NCBI RefSeq assembly: GCF_029784135.1
Contig: NC_073746.1
Location: forward strand, 33,138,387-33,202,386
DNA: 64,000 nt
From: Toxorhynchites rutilus septentrionalis
Taxonomy: Eukaryota > Arthropoda > Insecta > Diptera > Culicidae
Reading direction: 5' to 3'
The position numbers and the translations under genes are program-made. The stretch's first letter is position 1, and every line of letters starts with the position of its first letter. The notes under the pieces were generated by a model. That model worked only from the letters and a program-made list of their open reading frames with translations, did not search any database and was not told where the DNA came from. This document shows, one piece after another, positions 9,793-22,204 of this stretch.

Positions 9793-9802
9793 CCCGTAAA
9801 AT

Positions 9803-11207
9803 ATATCCATCAGTTGACCAACTAATAAAACACAACTAGTGACAGTAGTGAATTAATTACACAATTTAACGGATGAAATTTCGAAGATATTTCATAATCA
9901 AATAAACAAGCGTGAAATGAGCTGCCGAAATAATGGCGAAATATATTCAACTAAATGTTGAACCTTCAAATGAAATAAATGTAAAATTTATGAAAAAGCC
10001 AATATCATAATAGAATGTTTTATTCGACAAGTTCATCACTATTATTTCGCACTTCCGGTTCTGTCAATGATGGGGAACGATAGAGGAGATGTCAATGTAC
10101 GCAACCACATATAAAAGAAGATATGTTTCAATTTCGTATTGAGGCAAGAACTAGTCAAGAAGAGGACACTTCCTCATTTACGACAAACTATGTCATGCTC
10201 TAGATAAGAATGCACAGCCATTCATTCGTGTGCAAACAGCAATCTCAGATAATCTTTCGTGCAAACGTTCGAGCATTCTGCGCTACAAACAAAAACAAGA
10301 ACAAATCACTCCCGCTATGAAAATGCAATGTGACACAGTAACATGACTCCGGAAATAGCAATTTTTCCAATTTTCTGTCCCGATGGTTTCATCCATCGCC
10401 ATAATCGGAATGAAAGATGATCATATCGCATAAATTGTTCACGAGCAGAAAATGAGCCTCAGCCACACATTCGAGCATCTGGTTGATGAAAACTCCGAAT
10501 TAATTTTCTCTCTGTTTCCCTCTTTCATACGAGGATACGAGGGTGATGTTTACGGAAGGGCTTATGAGTGACAACCCGCCCAATAGTTAATGGAAAAGCG
10601 CACCATTTGCGTAATTTGTAGTTGCACCAGGAGCTGGTTTTCTTGGAACACAATCGCGTCCTATGCAACGTGAAATTCGTTGGGTTTGTTGAGCGGTTTA
10701 ATTGAATCCATTGTGGGTCAAGTGAGCCAGTGTGTGTTGGATGGTGTTCACAGAATGTGGTAATCCAGTTGACGAGGATGAAATTGGCTGACGGAAAATA
10801 GCGTGTATAATTATAAGTGGAATGTACACTTCGGTTCGCAGGCTAACAGCCGGTAATTTGATAGAAGAGACATAGTTGGGGTTTGCAGAAATTGCCTGTG
10901 ATATTGAATGAGTTTGTTAATTCGAGTTTCTTAATTTCAAAAACAAATTAAACGTGTCCTCTTTTCCGCTGCTGAAGCATGGTTCATGAAAGTTATTATG
11001 GATTGAAGACATATTTACTTCATGAACAATTACTTTTATGAACATCATATTATTTTCATGAAAACATCAATTGATGTGCTCTGAGAATTAGAAGAGCAAT
11101 TAGAAGAGCAGCGGAAGCAACTGTTGCTTTACTGCAGCTTCATGTTGAGTTCTTATCAATGTATGATGAATAGGGTATGATACCGACCACCGAAAAATGA
11201 AGGGTAA
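9803..11207. other. No recognisable gene
   Basis: AT-rich unique-looking sequence without a convincing coding region or repeat structure. It may be ancestral intergenic DNA between the foldback element and the hAT element. Confidence 0.55.
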
Positions 11208-11522
11208 AATGTATGCAGGGCTGCCAACTATAATTTTCAAAAATCAGGAAGAATGAAAATAAAAATCAGGAAAAATCAGGATAACTTATATTGGGTAGTT
11301 TATAAAGTTAATGTCGATTTTTGGAAAAAACAAAATCAAATTCAATCTTCACTGGATGCTCATGAACGATGGTTTTAGATAACTGTAGTGAACATCATTT
11401 GCCATGTATCGAGGTTTATTTGTGACCAGCGTCTAGATTTGGTTATCATCAGTGGCCGCACGAACTTCCCTAACAAATTTATTTAATTTATTGAATGAGT
11501 GTTTTTATTTCTAAAAGTGTTA

Positions 11523-11901
11523 TACCGTTCTGAATCATATTTCGGACACTTTGTTCTAATATCTTGCTATGCTGAATGAACGATGATATAACTGAAAAAA
11601 AATTATTACAATTTCTTCTATAGAGTAATCCCTTAGTTTCACTATCATTTCACATAATTTGAAATATAACATAATCGGCAAAAATCTAACAACACTACTC
11701 ATTATCGTTTGTGCTCGACGTTTGCTTAGTTTCATTTGAAAAGCATTTTATTCGAGGATTTTCAATCAAATAGGTACCAAAGTAGAAAGCATATTGAACT
11801 AATTTATTACAAATATCAACCAAATAATACCTGTGCATAAAGTTTGGATCTGTTTTCTGCATCATATGTCTTAAGCGTCCGAATTATGATTCAGAACGGT
11901 A
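11523..11901. mobile_element. TA-flanked MITE, copy 1
   Basis: A 379-bp segment with TA at both ends. The inverted termini are CCGTTCTGAATCATATTTCG on the left and CCGTTCTGAATCATAATTCG from the other strand on the right. It has no coding content. A longer relative lies at 52631-53253. TA targeting suggests mobilisation by a Tc1/mariner-superfamily transposase. Confidence 0.75.
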
Positions 11902-12042
11902 CATCGATGTGTTGCATTTGGATATTATTTGCTACGAAAATATGACGGATCTTGTATTTTCTTTATTTTGCTCTACATAATTATTAGCGGCTAATATTCC
12001 TTCCATTGTTTACTTTCCTAGTCTATGTCTAATCTTAGTTTT

Positions 12043-14105
12043 TTTTTTATCCAAAATATATATTTTATTAAGGCTCATATGGCGTCAGCCTAACGGGGCC
12101 GGGAGTTCAATATTTTGACAATGTTTGCTTAGACTATGTTAGTAATATGTAACCGATTACTCGCGGTTGACTCGAGGTTAGTATTACAAGTGTTCTCATA
12201 ATTGGTATGTTGCAGTCTTCGATGCTCTGTACGTGTGCCCGACACGGGATACCTCCTATTGGGATGCAGCTGACCATTAATCAGCAACGCCCCCTTATTC
12301 TGTACCCCATATCTAGCGTGGTGCGTCTTTCTCGACTCGAGGAATCCAGGATAGAATGGTCACTAGCCGGCGCAATCATCAGCTCGTGTAGAGTTGTCAT
12401 GAGCGGTACAACCTTTGACTCTTGTTGGATGATCAGTGGACTGCACAACCTTTGGCCCGTGTATCTGTAAAGAGTGTGTGTATGTATTGCCGCGACTAAG
12501 TAAAAGTTTATAGATCGGATAGGAGGGATATGCAACAGGGACACAACGAAGGAAACATCATTAAACGTTGACATTGGCGTTTCTGAGGAACAGGTATAGA
12601 TGAAGCAGAAGATCAAGATCACGGCTACCTAAGATATCCCGGACGGGGATATCCGATTGTCTGCCTTGTGCTCTCAGTGCTCTAGAGAGCTGAGAGCGAG
12701 CAGCATGGAACCGGATACACGACCAGACAACATGCTCGATGTCGTGGTAGCCATCGCCACAATCACAAAGATTGTTTGCTGCGAGCCCAATGCGATAGAG
12801 ATGCGCGTTTAGGTTGTAGTGATTGGACATAAGCCGAGATATCACGCGAATGAAATCACGACCTACATTCAATCCCTTGAACCATGCACTCGTCGAGACC
12901 TTAGGGATAATCGTGTGTAACCAACGACCGAACTCATCTCCACTACACATGCGTTGCCAACTTACGAGCGTATACTGACGAGGAATGTGGAAAAATTCAT
13001 TATAAGCAATTTGCCTTTCAAAAAGTGTGCCTTCTAAAGCGCCCACCTTAGCTAGCGAGTCCGCTTTCTCATTCCCCGGAATCGCGCAATGAGAGGGAAC
13101 CCATGCTAAGGTAATCTTGAATAATTTTTCGACCAAAACACTCAATAGTTGTCTTATTCTTGTTAGGAAATAAGATGAGCATTTATCAACTTTCATTGAG
13201 CGGATTGCCTCTATTGAGCTGAGACTGTCTGAAAAAATAAAATAGTGGTCGATGGGCAATGTTTTAATCCCTAATCCCTAATGCGTAATATATCGCACCC
13301 AGTTCAGCGACATACACGGAACAAGGATCTTTGAGTTTGAAAGAGGCACTGGAATTTTCATTGAAGATGCCGAAGCCAGTGGACCCGTTTATGAATGAAC
13401 CGTCAGTAAAGAACATTTTATCAGATCTAACTATGCCCCCATATTCTGCCGAAAATATCGGCGGAATAGAATCGGAGCGTAGGTGATCTGGGATTCCATG
13501 GATTTTTTGTCGCATGGACAGATAAAAAATGACAGAGGAATTGCAGAAGTAAGGGAAGCAAACTTGGTTGGAGATGCCTGGTGAAGGGTGCACGTCATGG
13601 GTAAGGTACTCATGGTATAAAGACATAAAACTTGACTGAGGAGTCAGTTGGAGTAGATTTTCGAAGTTATCAATCACCAATGGATTCATGATCTTGCAAC
13701 GGATGAGAAATCTGTAGGATAATTCTGTGAACCGAAGAGTAAGCGGGGGTACTCCTGCCAAAACTTCGAGACTCATCGTATGTGTCGAATGCAAACACCC
13801 CATGGCTATACGCAAGCAACGATATTGTATCCTCTCCAGCTTGAGAATATGAATCCTGGCAGCTGATCGGAAGCAAAAACTGCCATATTCTAACACTGAC
13901 AATATCGCTGTTTTGTACAACTGAATGAGGTCTCCTGGATGGGCACCCCACCATGTTCCGGTAATTGTTTGGAGAAAATTGATTCTTTGTTGGCATTTCT
14001 GTTTCAAATACGCAATGTGTCTCCCCCAGGTACACTTAGAATCAAAATATACACCCAGGTATTTGAAAAACATAGAGTGTTGGATCGTTTTGCCGGATAG
14101 GTGAA
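12043..14105 (-). mobile_element. I-like non-LTR retrotransposon, copy A (5'-truncated)
   Basis: The T run at 12043 is the reverse complement of the A-rich 3' tail. The right end stops inside the reverse transcriptase region. TTAGTTTT occurs on both sides (12035-12042 and 14106-14113), a likely target duplication whose exact length is blurred by the T run. Only the last part of ORF2 remains. Its protein is close to that of the element at 29278-34759, but the 3' untranslated region differs, so it is a sister subfamily. Confidence 0.82.
12561..14105 (-). pseudogene. I-like ORF2 fragment: RT end, RNase H, CCHC
   Basis: The fragment begins just before FKYLGVYFDSKCTWG, in the C-terminal part of reverse transcriptase. 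The RNase H domain follows with all four acidic positions: FFTDGS, VAELGAIYYAL, FSDSLSSIEAI and PGNEKADSLAK. It ends with a CDCGDGYHDIEHVVWSC zinc-binding motif. The frame shifts near 13260, where the tract AATCCCTAATCCCTAATG appears to contain a small tandem duplication. The RNase H domain separates this group from CR1/Jockey-type elements elsewhere in the window. Confidence 0.87.
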
Positions 14106-14689
14106 TTAGTTTTATTAGAATTGAATTAATAAACTCGTTCTACCAATGTTGAGGAATGAGAGAGAATTAATAAGCATGGTATATGCCCTCGCACAAGTTG
14201 AAAAGCGAATGATCGTTCATGTTTTTTTCCAAAAACCTACAGTATCACCACAATCAATTGCAAAGAAATCAATATGCTTTAGAATTAATTTTTATTTAAC
14301 AAATGAGGAAAACATATCATCAGTGGAAGATTTGTTGAATTTTTCCTATTTTGATGTCATATGATTAGGTTATAGATATATTTACCATAGTTCAATCGTT
14401 AAAGTGGGAGCAAATGATATATACAATATTGACTGTGAGTTCAAAAATTTTCATCTGAATAATTTGACACTATGAAACGTATTCCTACATTAATAACTCT
14501 AGACTATATCTCCATACACATTATGCTCTATAGAGCAGTGTTGTTCCTCAAATTTAATCTCGTTATAATTTCAGAAATTCATCAGACAATCTGGTTTCAT
14601 GAAATTTTCTAACACTGTTTTGAAAAGATAAAAAAAGTTATGTACAGATTTGCATAAAAAAATGTAATCTTTATACTAGTGCGGACCGG

Positions 14690-16705
14690 AGACCTATTTT
14701 TTTCTATTTATTTCTATAAAAAATAATAATACAAACTGCCTTCTAAAGGCTCTTTAAGTATGTATTACCTTCCCTTTTTTATGGTTAATTCAATAACATA
14801 AATGCTTTTTACAATCTATTCTGAATGTAGCTAGTCAAGTTGTTGAATACATCATGTGATAATACTTCGGACAACCCCTCAACATGATAGATTTTGCGGC
14901 ATGGGTCCAAATAATTTGTATTTGAATGTTGATCACCAACACCTATAAGAGGAAAATATAAACATGCAAACAAAGAAGGGAAATGTATAGAGAAAGGCAG
15001 GATAAAAGTTCATAGAAAAGTATTGAAATTATTATAGCCAAAGGATTCAAAGGGAGTGCAAGTTAGATAGAGCCAATAATTATTACAAGGAAAAATTTAT
15101 CAAGAAATTGTAGAAACCATTGTAAATAGTAGTGGAATAAAATAGTAGTAAAAAATAGGAATTCAAAAGGAATAAAGTGGTATCAATTCCCTAAATAATA
15201 TATTGAATGCAAAAGGAGCCACCGAAACTACCGAAAGCGGATTGAAATTCCAAGTGCGAATATCGGGGATATATCGCAACCCAGGAGGAACCAGACCAGG
15301 GGGCAAGGGCCCGTATCCCGAGTAAACACAAGTTGTTGCTTTAATCGCACGTGGTAGGCTGTTCCATACCGTTATTGCTCGATATTCGAAAGAAATTTTT
15401 AAAATTTTTTATTTCGCGCCTTGAAAATAGCAAATTATGAGTTCGTGGAAGAGATGACGTAATGAAAAAGTTTTCCAAGTATTTTGGGGCGTTTTTTTCA
15501 GAATTTTAAATGTCATTGTACACGTTCGAAGATCTAAATATTCGCTATAACTACAGTTGAGTATTAATTTAGAAAATTCTGAGATATGGTCAAATCTATT
15601 AAGTCCATACACAAGTCTAGTAATAGAATTAAAGGCTAATTGTAGTTTTCGGAAATTTTTATTCATTGATTTAGCGTAAAGTATATCATCCTATTCAAAT
15701 AGTGGAATAATCAATGATCGAACAAGTTTTAGTTTGATATGTTGAGGGGTGAATTGTTTGATTGCCACCAAGGTCAGCATCGCATAGTAAACTTTTTTAG
15801 AAACTGTATTAGTCTGAGCTTTCCAGTTTAAGCTACTGTCCATTAAAATGCCAATGTTTTTAACAACTTCCTCGTAAGTGATTTCCTCGTTGTACATTTT
15901 GATACACGGTGCTCCGTGTCTATTCATGGGTCTAGATTCAAAGATTATAGCTTGAGTCTTACGAGCATTGAGAATCAAGCCATTGTTATTGCTCCAAGAT
16001 ATTATATTTTGAATATCAATGTTGATCATGTCTACAATATTTGTTAAATCATTAGGCTTCTCTGATAGATATAACTGGCAGTCATCGGCATCCAGTTGAA
16101 TCATTTATGAACATTGAAAATAATAGAGGGCCTAAGATAGACTCTTGCGGTACGCCATTTTCAATCTGGACAATATCAGATTTGGTAGCGTCGAAATCAA
16201 CATATTGAGAGCGGTTCGACAAATAGCTTAACATCAACGCAACAGCAGATTCATGCCGCATAAAACAGCGTTCAATTTTTTACAAAGTAAAAGATGATTT
16301 ATAGAATTAAATGCTTTACTAAAGTCGAGCAACACTAGCACAGTTAGCATTTTTTTTTTGTCAAGAGCGTCGAATGTCATTATCAATTTTAATGAGAGCG
16401 GTTGTGGTGCTGCAATTTTTGTGATATCCTGATTGAAAGCGACATAGTAGTTCATGCCTATTTAAGAATACGTTCAACTGGTTTGAGAGAAGCTTTTCCA
16501 AAATTTTAGAGAGTGCTGAAAGTATGCTGATTGGTCGGTATTCTGACTCCTTTACAGGATTATCAACCTTTCCAATCGGAACAACTCGAGCGATTTTCCA
16601 CAACCTTGCCAAAGTTGATGTAGTGATACAAAAATTCAAAAGATCTGTAATAAATGGTAGTGTTACTGACATTTCCAACCGAGTTACGAGAGGAGAGGAG
16701 AAATC
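14690..16705 (-). mobile_element. Degraded CR1/Jockey-type non-LTR fragment inside hAT
   Basis: The borders are estimated from where homology to the other hAT copy stops (about 14630) and resumes (about 16705). No clear target duplication was found. It retains about 1.5 kb of decayed reverse transcriptase coding sequence and a 3' non-coding part, and is more decayed than the neighbouring I-like insertion. Confidence 0.65.
15180..16690 (-). pseudogene. Reverse transcriptase pseudogene (CR1/Jockey type)
   Basis: The pieces in order on the minus strand are: RLWKIARVVPIGK with EYRPISILSALSKILEKL (RT blocks 1-2), VLLDFSKAFNSINH (catalytic block A), a degraded catalytic block ending DADDCQLYL (the usual F/YADD), and a C-terminal domain with KNIGILMDSSLNW and an RAITVWNSLP-like end near 15370. 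Several frameshifts and stops separate them. There is no RNase H domain. It resembles the ORF2 at 22205-25003 in design but is a distinct, older family member. Confidence 0.78.
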
Positions 16706-16821
16706 AGGATCATTTTAGAAAAAAACAGACAAAATTTAGTGTTTGTCAGGATATCAGGGAACGTGCCAAAAAGTCAGTGAAATCCTGAAAATTCAGGAAG
16801 GTTAGCATCTCTGAATGCATG

Positions 16822-19800
16822 CATCCAGACTTGCCAGCGTCAACGGAGAAAAAAATCGCTTCCAATTTGTCATATACCACGTGCTCCATCAAAATCAAAA
16901 CAAGTGGAGGCGCATCATGTATCGTGATGGCAAAATTTCATCATTTTTTCCAAATCACTCATCGTTTGAGGAACGAGCATTCGAAAAAAATAATACCGCA
17001 GACACATTCGAACCACTCTCAGGGCAAAATGAATTCTATTTGGTAGACGGCAAACATTCCGTAATGCCATTTACGCCATTCTCTTCGTCCCGAAAATGTG
17101 TTTTTATGTCGCTCTGCTAGCCGTTTCGCCATTAAATCATCATTTCGTGACCGACAGCCACTTTGCGTCGATCATTTTGCAAGTAGTCCAAGCCATTTGG
17201 ATGGCGCGTCAAACGAACTACATACTGCACTCACTTCATTGTTTCACCGAGACAAAAGAACTAATGTAAGAACATTAAACGTTTGCCAGGGCCCTTTAAT
17301 CTTCCTGTCCATCCATGAGTATTCATTTGGTTTGAAGCATCGAGTGGGAAGCAAAAAAAAGTTCATCCATTAACGAGCCCACGCCTCGGACATCCCGGCT
17401 CGGAATGGGTGCGGGTTTTGGGTGAAAATTTACATTTACTTGTGTCCATCACTGACTTTCCTGATTCCATCATGGAAAGATTTTTATTTTTTGTCAAGTC
17501 TTTAAAACATAAATAAATGTTTCTTCCTTCAAATATTTTCGTTCATTCATTTTAATTCGCGTATATGAAGCAAGCTTTTTATTTCGAATGAAAAATGTTT
17601 CAATATTCCATCGTATTTTTTTTGTAAATGAAATCACAATCAAACAATAACATAAACCATTCGCACTAACCCATACCCACCCAAATATGGGAACCTAATG
17701 AAAATTAACCTCAAACAATGTTACGAGCGGAAGTTTAATTCAGTCCATGAATTAAATTGCGCTCGTTTCATTAAAACGAGTCAGTGCCGTAAAAGTGGCG
17801 ATGAATTCGAAAGGCTTAGCATTTCACCTTCGGGCCATTAAAAGCTACTTTTTACGACACCTTCACTTCCATGTCCGTGTGGGTTATTTCCGGGCAATTT
17901 CCCAGCCGATGATGATGTCGGAAGGAAATGTGTCTATTATAGTTAAATGTCGCCATTTGGTTGCAATTAGTTCTCGTAGCGAAGATCAACCTTTTTAATG
18001 CCAATTATGGAACTTTTTTTTTTTAGCAGAATGTTCTATGTGCCCATTTTTGTCGAGAGCAGTAATTTACTAATCTCATACAGGTTAAAAACAATGTGTT
18101 GTTGGATTTCATCCTGGTTATAAAGAAGTCTGTGCCTGTGGGACTAATATTTCATTTGTTCATTACAACAGGAAAAAATATGAAATTCTAAAGTAATGAA
18201 CAAAAATTTTTTTCCAACATTCCTAGTAAAAGTTATATTTTCCGTTTCAACTCCCCCGGCAAATATTTTTATTCGAATCTTGCTTGAACTGCTTCGGTAG
18301 TCGTCCACAACAAAAAGTGACTTGGCTTGAAAATGAATTGACTAGCGTTGACTAGCGAAGATGACTGGTGAACTAGTCCAGTAAGTGGTTATTTTAACTG
18401 ACTCGACCACTGAATACAAATCTGCCTCTTCATTCAACTGACTTCAATCCACACATACTTTTCCCCCTGACTCTATTTTAATACCCGCGTACCCAATCTT
18501 ATTTTACATCCATATAAAGAGGAACGAAAACTTGATTTCTGATGCAAAAAAGTAGTTACCCCATCAATGGACGGTTTATTGTCTACCCATCGTAAACTCA
18601 AACCAACGAACTTAGTTTTTTATCAAGTATGCTATAAAGGTCCTCGCGTTAGTATTAGCGTGCAAAACAGCGTATACACACTGACGCTATTTTATACGTG
18701 TGAGTAATTTTCGTGTATGATACAAAATAATCTAGCTCACCTGCAGCGTATGCCAAACCACGTTGAACTCGAGATGAGAGAGAGAAGAGAGGAACGAATT
18801 CGTTTTGGGGGAAGTCACTTCAAAATGCAGTGAGGACAATTTGACTGGGAAGAATGGCATGATATAGTCGAGTTAGTAGAGGGAAATAGCGACTAAACGC
18901 CCAACTGACTGTTTATTCGTTTTGGCGGAGAAGGTGCGTGAAGAAGCCAAAAGTCATTACTAACTGAATATGGATATAGTCAGTCAGATAGTCAGCTGAC
19001 TATCCTCAGTTGACTATGACTATGCAGAGCCCTGGTTTCAACAATGAGCAGTCGATAAAGTATCATTATATATGGTTTACGTTAGTAATATTCTGCGTGA
19101 GGAGGTTATTCTCAACTTTCGATTAATTCTGGAATAATATACGATGTAATGAACAAGCGGATTCCTACACCATCAAGGTGGTTTTGAACACTATCCTATA
19201 TAATTTTTGTTGCTAAAAAAGGTATTAGATAATCTACAGTGTTTTACCCTGACCATTATTTGATGATTTCATCCATCAATGATGCATCAATGCATCAGTG
19301 TAAAACACATAAGATATCTTGATACTAATTTAATTTCACTAGACTAATCAAAGGCCATATACATGGTGTTCCATTCGACGAGGGAAAATGTTACTTCACA
19401 TGATAGGTCATCATTTGAGCCTTAATGAAAATAAAGACTTGTTGTTGGATCCCATGCTCTCCTGTGGTGTCTTCTGGATTATATGAATCATGTCGGAATA
19501 AAATCGCATCTCTAAGTGATCTCATGCATCGTGCTAGTAAATTCGTGCCTAAGAATACTCTATGAACTTCTTATTATAAGTGTATAATTCTCATCAGCCA
19601 TATCTTAAAATTCAACCTAAAAAAATTACAACATTGTTGACGCGGAACTAGGTTTTTCAGGAAGGGTACCAAATCAGAGAACCAGTAACGTTTTTATTAA
19701 ATGAAGTTAACGTTAATAACCATTATCACTGTGAACGATATCTGATTATTTGAATACCAATCAAATCGGAAATTTTCTAAGATTTATTTGCTATGTTATA

Positions 19801-20693
19801 CATTGCAATTCCATAATTCCTAAACGGGTTAATGTATGAAAACTGGAGCATTCCCATTTTTCCATACATTTGTTCTGTCGATTTGTGTGCTTACCTTCCG
19901 GTACCGACAATAACGAGCAACCAATACATTAGTTTTTGTTCGTTTTAAATTTTTTGGTATAAATAAGCCGTCCGCGATTTATAATCACAGTCGCCAGAGG
20001 CGAATGAACTGAAAAGTTTAAGACCCCTTTAATTCAACATCATCATCATATAATCACAGTCACGAGCGAGCTAGCAAGCACATCACAACGAGCGGACATG
20101 ATTCGTTCATAATGGTAATTTTACACAAATATACACACACAGCTCGATACACGAATGGAATGAAAGGAAGATATTGCGAAAAAAAAATTCCGTTCACATT
20201 CATTACACACCCTCGAAGAAGAGGAAGTCCTCTGTTTCAAAGTATGCTACGACAAAAAAGGTGCCTGCAGGATATGGGAAATTTTCGTGCCAGTGCGGAT
20301 ATGAGAGAGTATCCATAATGATAAGACATGTGTAAATCTACGTCGAAAATGCGGTCGTGTCCTAGACACAACCCCCTCCAATTTTAATTTGCGGCAATGG
20401 TGTTTCACTCTAGAGATTTATACAAACATATACAAACGAATCGTAGATAATTCTGCTTTTAATGAGGTCTATGTAAGCTGCTTGGACTGCTTATTTGTCT
20501 ACGTCGTGATCAAAAATCAAAATAGGCATTGTAATCTTGTCATAACGATCAGAAATTTTCAACGCAATACTCGATATGTTCACAATCTCGTACGTTCGGA
20601 AACATGGTTGAATACGGAAAGTGGTCCATCTGTTTACAACGTCCTTATGGAACGTTTAAAAAAATTTAATAATCGACTTACATCCAAAAGTAG
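16822..20693. other. No recognisable gene; TGACT-rich repeat at 18330-19033
   Basis: Most of this stretch shows nothing assignable. From about 18330 to 19033 it is rich in GACTAG, TGACT and TCAGTTGACTAT motifs and ends GACTATGCAGAGCCCTG, which read from the other strand (CAGGGCTCTGCATAGTC) looks like a hAT-type terminus. I could not find the matching opposite end, so no element is called. Confidence 0.4.
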
Positions 20694-21994
20694 TAAAGGG
20701 TGTGTCACATCAAATTGCATCACGGAAAAAACGCTGTAGAAATTCGCCCAGTAGACCGATCCTTTTGAAAATTTTAGACAGTAAAATAAAAACTATTAAA
20801 CAACTTTTGGCATTTTCTTTTTATTCATACTTCGAGCCCAAGCCCGTATGCTCGCACCTTCCTCTTTACCCCGTCCATAAGGTTCTGTACAACGTCAGGT
20901 TGTAGTTTTTTTGAACAGAAATCCATTTTCTCTTGAAGTCCGCCTCCGATTTGACAACTTTTGGGTTCTTCCGGAGGGCCTGCTTCATAATCGCCCAATA
21001 TTTCTCTATAGGGCGAAGCTCCGGCGCGTTGGGCGGGTTCATTTCCTTTGGCACGAAGGTGACCCCGTTGGCTTCGTACCACTCCAACACGTCCTTTGAA
21101 TAGTGGCACGAAGCGAGATCCGGCCAGAAGATGGTCGGGCCCTCGTGCTGCTTCAATAGTGGTAGTAAGCGCTTCTGTAGGCACTCCTTAAGGTAAACCT
21201 GCCCGTTTACCGTGCCGGTCATCACGAAGGTGGCGCTCCGCTTTCCGCAAGAGCAGATCGCTTGCCGTACCAAGTACTTTTTGGCAAACTTGGATAGTTT
21301 CTGCTTGCGAATCTCCTCCGGAACGCTGAATTTGTCCTCTGCGGAGAAGAAAAACAGGCCCGGCAGCTGACGAAAGTCCGCTTTGACGTAGGTTTCGTCG
21401 TCCATTACCAGGCAATGCGGCTTCGTCAGCATTTCGGTGTACAGCTTCCGGGCTCGCGTCTTCCCCACCATGTTTTGCCTTTCGTCGCGGTTAGGAGCCT
21501 TCTGAACCTTGTATGTACGCAGGCCCTCCCGCTGCTTGGTCCGCTGGACGAATGAACTTGACAAATTCAGCTTATTGGCGACATCCCGGACCGAAATTCT
21601 CGGATCACGTCTAAATTGCTTAACTACGCGCTTGTGATCTTTTTCACTGACGGAGCATCCATTTTTGCCTTTCTTCACCTTCCGGTCGATGGTTAGGTTC
21701 TCGAAGTATCGTTTTAATACTCTGCTGACCGTGGATTGGACGTTTCCCAGCATCTTACCGATGTCCCACAACTCCGACTCCGGATTCTCGAAATGAGTGC
21801 GCAGGATTAATACACGACGCTCTTTTTCGTTCGACGACATTTTTCCAAATTTACGAAAAATTGACAGTGAAGCATGGCCAACGTGATCTATACACTCATA
21901 TCTGATTATAAGCGAAAGCTGAAGATATAATTCCTAAAAATTAAATTTCTACAGCGTTTTTTCCGTGATGCAATTTGATGTGACACACCCTTTA
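20694..21994 (-). mobile_element. DD37E transposon, copy 2 (full length)
   Basis: A 1301-bp element with TA at both ends. The inverted termini start AAGGGTGTGTCACATC and match for about 49 bp. It holds an uninterrupted transposase gene and is the best candidate here for an autonomous element. Confidence 0.93.
20866..21840 (-). CDS. DD37E transposase (copy 2, intact)
   Basis: 324 residues from the ATG at 21838-21840. The N-terminal ~110 residues hold two helix-turn-helix blocks (DIGKMLGNVQSTVSRVLKR and SVRDVANKLNLSSSFVQ). The catalytic residues are the aspartate in VMDDETYVKADF, the aspartate in FWPDLASCHY and the glutamate in ELRPIEKYW. The last two are 37 residues apart, giving DD37E. The role is cut-and-paste transposition at TA. 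Compared with the 58951-59898 copy it has ESELWD in place of ELSHRD in the first helix-turn-helix, which could weaken DNA binding. Its C-terminus reads through a 7-T tract, whereas the other intact copy shifts frame there. Confidence 0.92.
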   Translation of the reverse strand: MSSNEKERRVLILRTHFENPESELWDIGKMLGNVQSTVSRVLKRYFENLTIDRKVKKGKNGCSVSEKDHKRVVKQFRRDPRISVRDVANKLNLSSSFVQRTKQREGLRTYKVQKAPNRDERQNMVGKTRARKLYTEMLTKPHCLVMDDETYVKADFRQLPGLFFFSAEDKFSVPEEIRKQKLSKFAKKYLVRQAICSCGKRSATFVMTGTVNGQVYLKECLQKRLLPLLKQHEGPTIFWPDLASCHYSKDVLEWYEANGVTFVPKEMNPPNAPELRPIEKYWAIMKQALRKNPKVVKSEADFKRKWISVQKNYNLTLYRTLWTG

Positions 21995-22204
21995 GTATAA
22001 ACCATATCATTTTCATTTCATTTTATTCATTGCTATACTTGTAGAGTAAGATTTTTTATCTTGTAAATTTCTACAATCGGTGTCTATGTTTTTCTAACCA
22101 CATTATTTCAAATAAAAAAAAAAAAAACTCTTAACTGATTACAATTAATATACATATAAACAATTAAACAACTAAATATATCACATATGCCCGTTCCATT
22201 CTGT

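Larger units (their letters stand above)
4669..9794. mobile_element. Foldback-like element with minisatellite inverted ends
   Basis: An exact 8-bp duplication CGTAAAAT sits at 4661-4668 and 9795-9802. Between these the element begins GGATTGTGTCACATTTACCC, and from the other strand its right end begins GGTTGTGTCCCATTCACCC. Each end continues into an array of about 17-bp units containing TTACCCGAATG (left) or CATTCGGGTAA (right), so the two arrays are inverted relative to each other. This is the layout of foldback elements, whose long inverted ends are internally repetitive. The 8-bp duplication is compatible with a hAT-like or P-like transposase acting in trans. The interior is 8605-9542; the rest is a nested insertion. 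Confidence 0.75.
11216..16813. mobile_element. hAT-type element, copy 1, with three nested insertions
   Basis: The left end CAGGGCTGCCAACTATAA and the right end (other strand) CAGAGATGCTAACCTTCC are hAT-like termini. They are flanked by AATGTATG (11208-11215) and AATGCATG (16814-16821), an 8-bp duplication with one difference. Both ends contain repeated ATCAGGA motifs. The sequence matches the copy at 42527-43700 at both ends and in the middle (about 14150-14345 and 14560-14625). The extra length comes from the elements at 11523-11901, 12043-14105 and about 14690-16705. No transposase is recognisable, so it is non-autonomous or badly decayed. Confidence 0.82.

Noticed and set aside
9488..9835. 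115-codon minus-strand frame with repeated FTRM / YPN / LPE words
   Set aside because: It lies over the 17-bp minisatellite end of the foldback element. A 17-bp period shifts frame each unit and yields this pattern by chance.
18330..19033. A complete hAT-type MITE
   Set aside because: Only one hAT-like end (near 19033) is visible. No matching opposite end or 8-bp duplication was found.
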